The position numbers and the translations under genes are program-made. The notes under the pieces were generated by a model. It had not been told where the DNA came from. It saw only the letters and a program-made list of their open reading frames with translations, and ran no database searches. From Warburgia ugandensis (taxonomy: Eukaryota > Streptophyta > Magnoliopsida > Canellales > Canellaceae), in the NCBI GenBank assembly GCA_035236585.1, contig CP141133.1, forward strand, positions 45,277,729 through 45,341,728: a stretch of DNA of 64,000 nt, in the 5' to 3' direction. Within the stretch, counting starts at the first letter, position 1, and the number at the start of each line of letters is the position of its first letter. Of this stretch, positions 49,348 to 59,690 are shown piece by piece.

Positions 49348-51334
49348 TGTTAAGTGTGCATTTTAGCTTCAAAAAGGTAGCAGGCTTACATAAAATATTT
49401 CATTTTAGCTTTAATTGGCCATCCAACCGTTGAATTGAAAAATTAAAGGTCAGATGATCATCAAAGCTAATCAGAGGAATAATAAACAGTTCAAATGATT
49501 CTAATTGGGTCATGTGCATTGCAGATCAATTGACTCAAGCGTGGACAATCCAGATCAAATCACGGAGATCAGATGAGGATGATGAAGTTTCATGGAAAGA
49601 TAGGCATTTGAAGATTCCTGGGACAGAACAAAGTTGAAGATAGAGTTTTAGTAAGACTGGAATATTGATGGACCCCACCCCTCTTTATCCCTCTATCCTC
49701 TCTCTCTATATCTCTCTTACCTTATCTCTCTTTTCTCTCTCCATCTATATCACGTTTCTCTTCCACAACTCTCTCTCTTATCTACCCTTCTCTCACACAT
49801 CTCTCCTCTCTCATTCTCTCTCCCGTCCTTTTATACACCATCCCCTCTCTACACTCGTCGTTTTTGTTTCCTTCTTGTTAGGCTGGGTAGATCTCCTTCT
49901 CCATTCTCTTCTCTCCCTTCCTCCTACTTCCTATTTCTCCCAACATCCCCAATTGCACTCTCACTACTCCCTTATTCCCATTCTCTCTTGTTTCTCATTC
50001 TCTCTTATGTCTTCCTCCTCTCTTTCTTTATTCTCATTCCCACTTATCTTCTTCTTCCCAACATTCTTTTTCTCTTTCCAACGTCTTTCTCTTGGCTCCC
50101 TCTCTTCTCTCTCCCTTCTCTCTCAATCCTGTTATTTCTCACCACCGCACCTAGCTTCTAGATCTGCTTCCTTCTCCATCTTTCTTTCTCTCGTGCTTCT
50201 CTGGCAGGCAACCTCAGTCACCGCACTATTTGTCCTCTGCCTCCATCGTGCCAGACATGACCAGTTCTTCCCCATCTCTGTCCGGCCTAGGCATTATCAT
50301 AGATAGGTCGGACTGCTCTCCTTTTCCCCTCCTCTCTTCTTCTCTTCCTCCTCTACTTCATCCAGCCTTTCCCTGCATATTCACTAGCCAAATTCCTTTC
50401 TCTGCATACTCGCACAGACTGGGGAAGGAAACCCGAACTGGGTTTCCATTCTTTTCTCCTCTTTTCTCTCTTCCTTCCTCCTCTCTTCCCTTTCCTTCTT
50501 CTTCTCCCTCCTCCAGCCCTCTTCTTCGTTTGGGTTTTTTTCTTAAAACTAGATTTTTCACAAATTCCAGTTTTACCCCTGCTCCTTCAAATGAAATCCC
50601 ATTTCTATCCTTTTCTGTTAATACCATCTATGTCCCCATTTTAATTCCATCTGTATCCTCATTTTATTTTCATCTGTGTCCCTGAGTATTCCAGTTCTGT
50701 TTTATCCTTGTTCTGCTTATCCAGGAACTGCCTAATCCCAGACAGATCAATTAAGGACTAAATCAACGGGTTAGCCTTAATCAAAATAAAAATTCCCATT
50801 TCTCATTTGAATTCAAATTAAATTCACAGAGTCATTCTTAGGATCTCCCTAGACATAATAAATGTTTCTAATCTTCTGTCTAAAATCTAGAATTCAATCT
50901 GAGCCGTCCAAATCTTAAAATTACAAAATAGCCCAGATCTTGACCATTTTGATGAATTTGACAAATCCGAATGGTGGATCTCCAATCAAGAATGTGCTGA
51001 AGACATTTATAAAGGAGGATTAACTTCTAGAAGTTCAGACTTGAAGATTTTGATAGAGATTGATATAGGGAAGTAGTTTTTTTTTTTTTTCTTGTTATTT
51101 GATTTTGTTTGTTTTCTTTAGGAATTGGAAATTCTGTAATTTTGAGAATTTGATTAGATCTGAAATTTGATTACCATTTCAATAATTCTAGTAATTTTGA
51201 GTGATTTATTTTTTTATTTTAGATAATTAAATTTTATGAAAATTCCTACTTTTTAAGTCAAGTCTTCGTGAGATCGACCTGTATTTGCATAACTATTCTA
51301 CAATAGCTCGTGCACTTGCGGTTAAACATCAACA
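49348..51334 (+). repeat. 5' LTR of the Athila element, with a rearranged U3 start
   Basis: It starts TGTTAAGTGT and ends AACATCAACA. From 49388 on it aligns with the 3' LTR. Between these, about 70 bases of the 3' LTR are replaced by 49359-49388, a copy of flanking sequence (see findings). Bases 49665-50560 are strongly pyrimidine-rich. Confidence 0.95.
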
Positions 51335-51340
51335 AGTTTT

Positions 51341-51352
51341 TGGCGCCGTTGT
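51341..51352 (+). other. primer-binding site, tRNA-Asp type
   Basis: TGGCGCCGTTGT follows the 5' LTR after six bases. The first eleven bases match the complement of the plant tRNA-Asp 3' end, the usual Athila primer. Confidence 0.92.
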
Positions 51353-52586
51353 CAAGGACTTGCAATGGAGTTTTATAAAATTTAATTAAAAATAAATTTT
51401 TTAGAAAAATAAAAAATTAAGAATTTCATTTTTATTTTTATTTTTAACATTTAAGCATTTTTAAGTGCATCTTTAATTTTTTTAGTGCATAACTACTTTA
51501 TTTCTCGAATTTGGTACTAATTATTATTTTTCTTTTTAAGGAAATTGGAGTGGAGCATCTTCAATTAGATATATTTCTCTTGTTTTCCTAGATTAGGAAT
51601 TTTTATTTTTGAGTGAATCTTATAGTGAGGCCCCTTTGTAATTTGCACTTTTAATTTTAATTTTTAAAGGGTTGTAATAATACAGGGCAAGTGTGGGATA
51701 AGGTGGCCCACACTTGATCTTCATCAGAAACCCCACTGTAAGTCTTCTCACTCATTTATTTTCTAGATTAGGGTTTGCATTTAGTGTAATTTTACATTGG
51801 TTGGTAGTTAATTGCATATAGAGAGCATCTGTTATAAGTGTTGCATTTTAGGATTATGCATTAGTTTACTGCTTTCAATTGCATTTTAGGACATGTCTAA
51901 CGCTTTAAGGTGAATTATATGTTGAATGAATTGCCATGGTGTGTAAAAATTAATTAGTAAGGGCACCCTACTCCCACAAGATCAATGGTGGATTTCATTA
52001 CCACTCCTTGGCCCACATAGGATAATCACCTTAAGCGCACAACCCTACCATTCACTTTAAGTTAAAATCAATTAGAAGAGACCTATAGGGTCATCACATG
52101 CTCATAGGACCCTCTTAATAGGACACGATTTACTATCACTCCAGTGGCTTTTGATCATTATGGTTATGGGGGGTTGTCTAATAGAACCTCGCTCTTCTTC
52201 CACCTCCTGTTGATGTTTGTGAGGTCTAAACGCTTCCTTCACAAGGGCTGTATTAATCACTTTGGTTAGAACCTAACTGGTAAGAAGTAGTCTACTCCTA
52301 AAGAGAGTAGGAGCATTAGATTAGGCTAATTAAAAGCATTGTCCCCACAGAAAATCAAGAAAATCAAAATATCTATGCTTGCTAGCCTTAGGGGATTGTT
52401 TGATTGTGTCCTTGATTTTGCATCATTCTAGGTAGTTAGGTTGCATCATTTAGGATAGTCTTTCAAAAAAAAAATAAAAAAATAAAAACAAAAACTAGAA
52501 CCAAAATGATCTTTCATTGTATGCCCTTTTGGATACACGACAAAACCGGTAGGTTAATCAAGTGTGACAAAAAAGACATACCAACA
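51353..52586 (+). other. Athila untranslated leader
   Basis: No reading frame is seen. A perfect ten-base inverted repeat with a nine-base loop lies at 51688-51716. This leader would carry packaging and dimerisation signals in an active element. Confidence 0.7.
51688..51716 (+). promoter_or_regulatory. perfect hairpin in the Athila leader
   Basis: CAAGTGTGGG and CCCACACTTG form a ten-base perfect stem around a loop of nine bases. It survives without mismatch in an otherwise decayed element. A packaging or dimerisation role is inference. Confidence 0.55.
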
Positions 52587-53683
52587 ATGGCTAATCAATG
52601 ATCAAGGGGTAACTCAGCCCATGGTAGTGTTAGAGGTGATCAAGGTCCACTCATCATGAATGAGGACCCACCACCTCTAATTGATGATGAATATCAACCT
52701 CCACCAAGGAGGAATAATTATCAACAAAGAAATTGGAGAAGGAATGGAAATAGGGAATTGGACCAATAGAGTGACCATGGAGACAATGATGTTTGTCAGA
52801 ATCTTTATGGATGAACCTTAAGAGACTACCTTCAGCCTACACGCACCAGTACACCATCTTGTGTCATCCTTCCTCAAAATGCTGATGTGTTAGAATTAAA
52901 AACGGGAGTAATCCAATTACTTCCCAAATTTCGTGGGCTAGATAGTGAGAGTCCTTATTTGCATCTTAAAGAATTTGATGGGGTATGTGGTACCCAAAGA
53001 ACCCAGAATGTAGGTTTAGATACTATCAGGCTTAACCTATTTCCTTTCTCTTTAAAGCAAAAAGCAAAAATGTGGTTTAATGCATTGCCACCATGTTCCA
53101 TAAGGACTTGGAATGAAATGACTAGGGAATTCTTGAAAAAAATTTTCCCTACGCATAAAACAAATACACTCTATTGTAAGATAATGAACTTGACCCAGAA
53201 AGATAAAGCATCATTCTACCAATGCTGGGAATGGTTCAAAGATCTATTGCTTACTTGCCCACATCATGGCTATGAACCATGGCGTATTATCAGCTTCTTT
53301 TATGAAGGACTTAATTCTGACATGCGCCAGTTTGTAGAGATGATGTGCAATGGTAACTTTTGAATAAACAACCAAATGAGGCAGAGGAGTATTTGGAATG
53401 GCTAACTGAAAGTGCACATACCTGGGCTAACTCAGAAAGAGTAGAACATTTAGATAGACCCAAGTCCACTACCACAACTACTAGGGGAGGCATGTATGCC
53501 ATGTCTAAAAAAGATGACGTCAATGCCAAAGTAGCAACCCTAACTAGAAAAGGAGAAGCCATAGAAATGGGAAAGAAAACCTCAAATAATGATGAACAAG
53601 TGTGTAGCATTTGTGAAAGTACTACACATCTTACTCAGGAATGTCCTACCATCCCTGCATTTCAAGATGTACTTCATGATTAG
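52587..53683 (+). pseudogene. Athila gag remnant
   Basis: The ATG at 52587 is in frame with the long open stretch 52887-53363, so I take it as the ancestral start. The frame has early stops, the first at its fifth codon. Gag signatures are LHLKEFDGVCGTQ, RLNLFPFSLKQKAKMWF, TWNEMTREFLKKIFP and FYEGLNSDMRQ. A one-base shift near 53360 moves the reading to MNKQPNEAEEYLEWL. The zinc knuckle CSICESTTHLTQEC (C-X2-C-X4-H-X4-C) is intact. Gag would form the particle and bind RNA. Confidence 0.9.
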
Positions 53684-54520
53684 GCTAATGCACTTAATAA
53701 TTATAAAAGACCTTTCTCCCCATATTTAGAGACATATAATCCCAACTGGAGAAACCATCCAAATCTCAGTTGGAGAAATGTACTAAATGCTAATGTCTCA
53801 CAACTAGGCCCATATGAGAGTCATCAACAACCAAACCAAGGACTACTTGCTCCACCCCCATACCAAACTCATCAACCTCATTCTTCTGGACCTTACTTGC
53901 CCCCACCCAAAAGGCATGTAGAGGATAATCAACTTGCTCAAAACCAGGAGAAGAAAATTTCTCAATTGGAAAGACAAATAAATCAAACCAACTAGTCTCT
54001 TAATGAAATGAAGAACATTATAACGCAATGGATGCAAAGTGCGGAAAAAGGAAAGTTTTCAACTCAACCACAAGCAAACCCTAAAGGTGTGCATGCGGTG
54101 AGCGAAACTACATTTAATGCATCATCATCAAGCTCTACCATAGAAGAGACCAAAGTTGTTACTATTCTTAGGAGTGGTAAAATAATTGAGAAAGATGAGC
54201 CTCAAAAGACTGAAAAGGTAGAAAAACCTAAAAAAAAATCTAAAGAAAAGGATCCCATTCTACCTATTGAGCCGTGTCCATTCCCTGCTCCATTCCCTCA
54301 AAGGTTGTGTCAAGTCATAAAGAGTACCACTAATGATGAGATTATGGAGATATTCAAGCAAGTTAAGATCAACATACCGATCTTATATGCAATAAAACAA
54401 ATCCCATCATATGCCAAAATTTTAAAGGATTTATGCACAATCAAAAGGAAAATGAATGTGCAAAAGAAGGAATTTGTGATTGAACAAGTAAGTTCAATTC
54501 TTCAGCATCATACACCTTAG
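53684..54520 (+). pseudogene. Athila gag-to-protease linker
   Basis: After the stop at 53681 the same frame continues, rich in N, P and Q, then has another stop near 53994. The long open stretch 54008-54520 includes VVTILRSGKI, PPFP-like PAPFPQRLC, INIPILYAIKQIPSYAKILK and LCTIKRK, blocks typical of Athila just upstream of protease. Confidence 0.82.
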
Positions 54521-54529
54521 AAATACAAG

Positions 54530-54807
54530 GATCCAGGTTGCCCACTCTCACCTGCATCATTGGCAACCATAAGATTAACTAGGCCTTAATAGATCTTGGA
54601 TCTAGTGTTAATTTGTTACCATATACTATCTATGTTCAGCTAGGACTAGGAGACCTCAAGCCAACATCCACTACACTCCAACTAGCTGATAGATCAGTGG
54701 TAATACCTAGGGGCATAGTAGAGGATGTGTTAGTCCAAATAGGCCAATTCTTTTTCCCAGTCAATTTCCTAGTTTTGGACACACAACCAATGATGAATGA
54801 GCAATGA
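54530..54807 (+). pseudogene. Athila aspartic protease remnant
   Basis: The active-site region is LDLGSSVNLLPYTIY at about 54590. Athila proteases have D-L-G in this place, so it may be intact. TLQLADRSVVIPRGIVEDVL and FPVNFLVLDT follow as in the family. A stop lies at 54805. Confidence 0.85.
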
Positions 54808-54837
54808 GAAATTCTTGTCATCCTTAGACGTCCATTC

Positions 54838-55290
54838 TTGGCTACGTTCAATGCCCTAATAAACTACAAAAATGGTGTCATGAAGCTTTCATTTGGCAAC
54901 TTGACACTAAAATTGAACATCTTTGATATATGTAAGCAACCTGGAGAACCCTCAGATGACTTGCACTGTGTTAACATGATCAATTCAGTTGTACAAGACC
55001 AGTTTCAGTCATCTTCCTTGTCAAACCCACTTGAGGCCTGTTTGGCCCATTTTAATGAGTTTAATGAGGATGTATTAATAGAGGAAGTTAATGCCCTCCT
55101 TGATTCTGTTCCTATCATGGAAACAGAAAAATGGAAACCTCATTTCGAGGACCTTCCACTAGGAGTCCACTCCCCTTCCATCATTCATAGAACCTCCTAA
55201 GCTTGAATTGAAATCTCTACCAGCAGATTTAAAATATGTCTTTTTAGGAGACAGAGACTTTTCCTATAATAATTTCCTCCCAATTAGAAA
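54838..55290 (+). pseudogene. Athila protease-to-RT spacer
   Basis: An open stretch of 120 residues runs from FLATFNALINYKNGVMKLSF-like sequence, the usual end of the protease domain, into an acidic spacer with CLAHFNEFNEDVLIEEVNAL. It precedes RT and has no enzyme motif of its own. Confidence 0.7.
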
Positions 55291-56780
55291 CATCTCAGGA
55301 GGAAAAGTTAATAGACACTTTAAAAGAACACAAAGTTGCTATAGGATGGACCATAACTGATATAAAGGGTATTAACCCATTAATTTGCACCCATATGATA
55401 TATCTAGAGGATGAAGCTAAACCATGTCGTCAAATGCAAAGAAGGTTAAATCCTAATATGAAAGATGTGGTTAGAGCAGAAGTCCTAAAGATGCTTGATG
55501 TGGGAATCATTTATCCCATAAGTGATAGGAAATGGGTAAGTCCTACTTAGGTGGTTCCAAAGAAGTCTAGAGTGACAGTAATAACTAACGCCAATAATGA
55601 ATTGATCCCTACTAGGGTTACTACTGGTTGGCGTATGTGTATCGACTATCGAAAGTTGAATGTTGTTATAAGGAAGGACCATTTTCCTTTGGCCCTTGTT
55701 GATCAAATGTTAGAAAGGGTTGCAGGACATCAGTACTATTGTTTCTTAGATGGTTATTCAGGGTATAACCAAATAGAAATTGCACTCGAGGATAAGGAAA
55801 AGACCACATCTACATGTCCTTTTGGCACTTTTGCTTACAAAAGAATGCCAATTGGATTATGTAATGCTCTTACTACATTTCAATGTTGCATGTTAAGCAT
55901 TTTTAGTGATATGATAGAGAGAATTTTAAAATTTTTCATGGATGACTTTTCTGTTTTTGGTAATTCATTTGAAACATGTCTTGAAAATCTAAGAAAAGTC
56001 TTAACTCATTGTAAGGAAAAGAACCTAGTGCTTAATTGGAAAAATGTCATTTCTTGGTTCCTAAGGGAATTGTCTTAGGTCACATCGTGTCATCTAAAGG
56101 TATAGAGGTAGATAGAGCTAAAGTTGATCTAATTTCCAATCTACCCATTCCAAAATCTATTATGGACATTCACTCTTTCTTAGGTCATGCAGGATTCTGT
56201 AGGAGGTTCATTAAAGATTTTAGTGCAATATCTAGACCACTATGTCACTTCCTCACAAAGGATATTCCTTTTGAGTGGACTAAGGATTGTCAAGAAGCTT
56301 TTATAAAGTTGAAAGACAAGTTGGCCACTGCACCTATCATGCAGCCACCTGATTGGAGTCTACCCTTTGAAGTCATGTGTGATGCCAGTGACTATGCTGT
56401 AGGAGCTGTACTAGGGTAGAGAAAAGAGAAGAAGTCATACATCATCTACTATGCTAGTAGGACCTTAAATAGCACCCAAATGAACTATTCTACTACGGAG
56501 AAAGAACTCTTAGCAATTGTCTTCACATTGAATAAATTCACGTCTTACTTGATTGGATCTAAAATAGTCATATTCACTGACCATTCGGCCTTCAAATATC
56601 TTCTTTCTAAGAAAGAAGCTAAGCCTAGAATAATTAGATGGATTCTCCTACTCCAAGAGTTTGACATTGAAATAAAAGATAAAAAGGGAGTAGAGAATGT
56701 GGTAGCTAACCATTTGTCTTGTTTAGTCCTAACAAAGCCTTTAGATGAGTTGCCAATTAAAGACACTTTCCCAAATGAGC
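55291..56780 (+). pseudogene. Athila reverse transcriptase and RNase H remnant
   Basis: RT starts near 55291 with TLKEHKVAIGWTITDIKGI. A stop at 55548 replaces the tryptophan of VSPTWVVPKKS. RT catalytic residues are kept: FLDGYSGYNQI (D near 55749) and FMDDFSVFGNSF (55935-55946). A frameshift near 56040 moves the reading to KCHFLVPKGIVLGH. RNase H has MCDASDYAVGAVLG, then a stop at 56417, then [23 protein letters not shown] and VVANHLSCL, so its acidic positions are mostly present with VADHLS changed to VANHLS. It would copy element RNA into DNA. Confidence 0.9.
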
Positions 56781-56809
56781 AGCTTTGTCATGTTTCCCAT
56801 CCTCCCTAG

Positions 56810-58101
56810 TTTGCTGATATTGCAAATTATTTAGTCGCAAGGAAGATTCCTGAGCGTTGGACGAAATAAGAAAAGAAAAAATTCTTTTCCAATGTTAAGC
56901 ACTATTTCTAGGATGATCCATACCTGTTTAAGAACTGCCCAAATCAAATCATTAGGAGATGTGTCCCTGACTTAGAACAACATAGTGTTATCTCCTTTTG
57001 TCATTTAGAAGCATGTGGTGGACATTTTTCTGCCCAGAAAACAATGGCAAAGATTTTGCAGTGTGGTTTTTATTGGCTGTCATTGTTCAAAGATACACAT
57101 GTGTTCTTTAAATCATGTGAGCAATGTCAAAAGTTAGGAGGAATAAACCATAGGAATATGATGCCTCTAAACCCTATCCTTATCATAGAAGTCTTTGATT
57201 GTTGGGGTATAGATTTCATGGGTCCATTCCCACCTTCTTTTGGCTACATTTATATCTTATTGGCCATAGACTATGTTTCAAAATGGATTGAGGCTATCCC
57301 ATGTAAGCATAATGATCACAAAATAGTTCTTAAATTCTTAAAAGAAAACATTTTTTTTCTAGATTTGGGACCCCTCGAGCCATTATAAGTGATAACGGTA
57401 CACATTTTTGCAACAAACCATTTGAAGCACTAATGAAAAAATATAATATAACCCATAAAGTTGCAACATTGTATCACCCACAAACAAGTGGACAAGTAGA
57501 AGTATCTAATCAGGCCATAAAACAAATCCTTCTAAAAACTGTAAATTCGAAGGCTAAAGATTGGTCTCTTTGACTGACCGATCCGCTTTGGGCTTATAGG
57601 ATTGCACATCGCACCCCGATTGGTATGTTTCCCTATCGTATTGTATATGGTAAAGCTTATCATTTGCCTATGGAATTAGAACATAGAGCCTATTAGGCTA
57701 TAAAGATATTTAATTTCAGTATGGATAAAGCAGGCTCACATCGAAAATTCCAACTTAATGAGTTAGAAGAGATCAGGCACAAAGCTTATGAGAGTAATAG
57801 GATATATAAAGAAAAGATGAAAGTTTTTCATGATAAGAACATAATGAGAAAATCCTTTACTCCAAACCAGAAGGTTCTACTTTACAATTCTAAGCTCCAC
57901 CTATTTCCAGATAAGCTTAGATCTCGATGGACTGGTCCATATACAGTAAAAGAAGTTTTTCCATATGGGACTGTCGAGATTGAGAATACTAAGATTGGTC
58001 ATTCATTCAAAGTGAATGGTCAATGTTTAAAGCCTTTCCTAGATTATGAGAATCCAGAAGTTGAGTCTACAACTCTAGAGGATCTTGTTTATCAGGATTG
58101 A
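56810..58101 (+). pseudogene. Athila integrase remnant
   Basis: The zinc-binding part appears around 57000-57130 (CHLEACGGH and SCEQCQK). The catalytic triad is D in WGIDFMGPF (57212), D in SDNGTHFC (57391) and E in GQVEVSNQ (57499), with 35 residues between the last two. A frameshift near 57355 in a T-run separates the first D from the rest. One more stop lies near 57571 and another near 57694. The C-terminal part 57721-58101 is open, with NELEEIRHKAYESNRIYKEKM, VLLYNSKLHLFPDKLRSRW and GPYTVKEVFPYGTVEI. Confidence 0.9.
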
Positions 58102-59680
58102 GTGGATTTGATCCCTTTGTACCCTATTTTGTATTTTTTTTTTTACATCACCCATATTCATTTTAGGTCCTACTTTTTAAAAATTGAGGACAATATTTTT
58201 GTTAGGTTGGGGGCTGTAGAATTCTAGAAAATTCTTGTTTTTTTAGGTGATTTTCTTGTTTTTAAAAAAAATAAAATTGAAAAATGAAAATTTTAAGTAA
58301 TTTCCTATACTATGATGAGAATTGGATTTTCTGAAATATAATCTGGATAAATTTAGCTTATTAAGCCTCAGATCACATCTATACACGCAGTTGAATATAG
58401 ATAATCTAAATTGATAAGTGGCTATAACTTAGAAATTCTGAAGAAATTTAGTGGGGACATATAACCTAAGTGAGTTTTAGAGCCATTCATTTATTTTGAG
58501 AGGTTATATATGTTCTTAATTTCTTCAACGTGCTTAAAGAAAATTGATCCCAAAGTCTTAAAATTGGCTAATTACCTGAATAATTAGAATACTACCTTTA
58601 AAATTCTAGAATTTCATTGAATTTGATAGATTATAGGAAACCTAGAAAATGATTTAGGCCATCTTTGTTATAAACCTAGAGACATAAAACCTACCTATAA
58701 AATATTTTATCACTAGTTAGCCAACTTGAGCCTTTCAAAATAAACCATTTCTTTTGTCACCCAAATTACGCTTTACCCATGTTAACCCATATAAATTATA
58801 CATTACCCATTTTCTTTGAAAAATAAGTTAGAAATGAATGAAAGAATACCTTTTAGTTGGAATGAAAGTAAAAGTGGATATCAAGAAAAGAAACATTCTT
58901 TAAAGTGATTCAAAAGTACTGAAATATAAAGAAAAGAGTATGAGAAAAAAAAAGTTAGAAGAATAGAAAGAAAAATAAATATTCACTTTAGCAAAGAAAA
59001 GAAGAATTGTCAACTTTAGTAGAAGACATCTACTTATTTTTTGAAGAAACTTTGAATACCCTTATGCCCTTCTTTGGTACCTTCTCCTAAGCCTATGTTT
59101 CATCCCATTTAAAAACCTATTGATTCTAGGATGAATATAGTCTTGATAAGGAAATGAATGGATAGGATATAAAAGAGTGGTATTTCTAAATATTCAAAGG
59201 TAATGGCATCCATTCCAAAGGGATGAAAACAATTAAATTTCTTAGTAACTCCTGTTCTTCATGAGTATATGTGAGATAAATTTACTTTTATTGACTCTTC
59301 TCACATAATTAAAAGAGAGATATGATTTGAACCCTCTATCTGAGAGACTTTATTTCTGAGTGTATGTCATTAGTAAAGATTGAGGTCAAAACATATTTCA
59401 AATGGAGTTAAAAAGTTAGAAGTCTACTTAGAGACAAAGATTATTCTATGTAGACTGTATATGCACACACTCACTCTAAGATCTGAGCTCAAGTAGAATA
59501 TTTTTAGCATATGGGTAGGGGTTTGAATTCTTCAGTTATCTTTATTAGTTTGCTGAAGTTGATAGATTTATTGAAGATAATTCTTTGAGAAAAACTGGAG
59601 ATGACTTGAAAATTAAATTTTTTTTTTGAAATTCTATGAGTTGATTCTTCGCATCTTTTGCTAGAGATTAGCAAAATGCT
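58102..59680 (+). other. Athila 3' non-coding region, no env-like frame
   Basis: About 1.6 kb follow integrase without a protein-like frame. Some Athila elements carry an env-like gene here. The conserved-looking motif TTGAGGACAAT (58184) with GGTTGGGGGCTG (58205) follows pol. I recall similar motifs downstream of pol in plant Ty3/Gypsy elements; it may be an extra purine primer. Confidence 0.6.
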
Positions 59681-59690
59681 AGTTGGGGTG
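59681..59690 (+). other. Athila polypurine tract
   Basis: AGTTGGGGTG lies directly before the 3' LTR start TGTTAAG. Confidence 0.8.

Noticed and set aside
49665-50685. Long open frames of 213 and 151 codons
   Set aside because: They lie in the CT-rich part of the Athila 5' LTR, encode mostly S, L, F and P, overlap in two frames and are mirrored in the 3' LTR. They are compositional, not genes.
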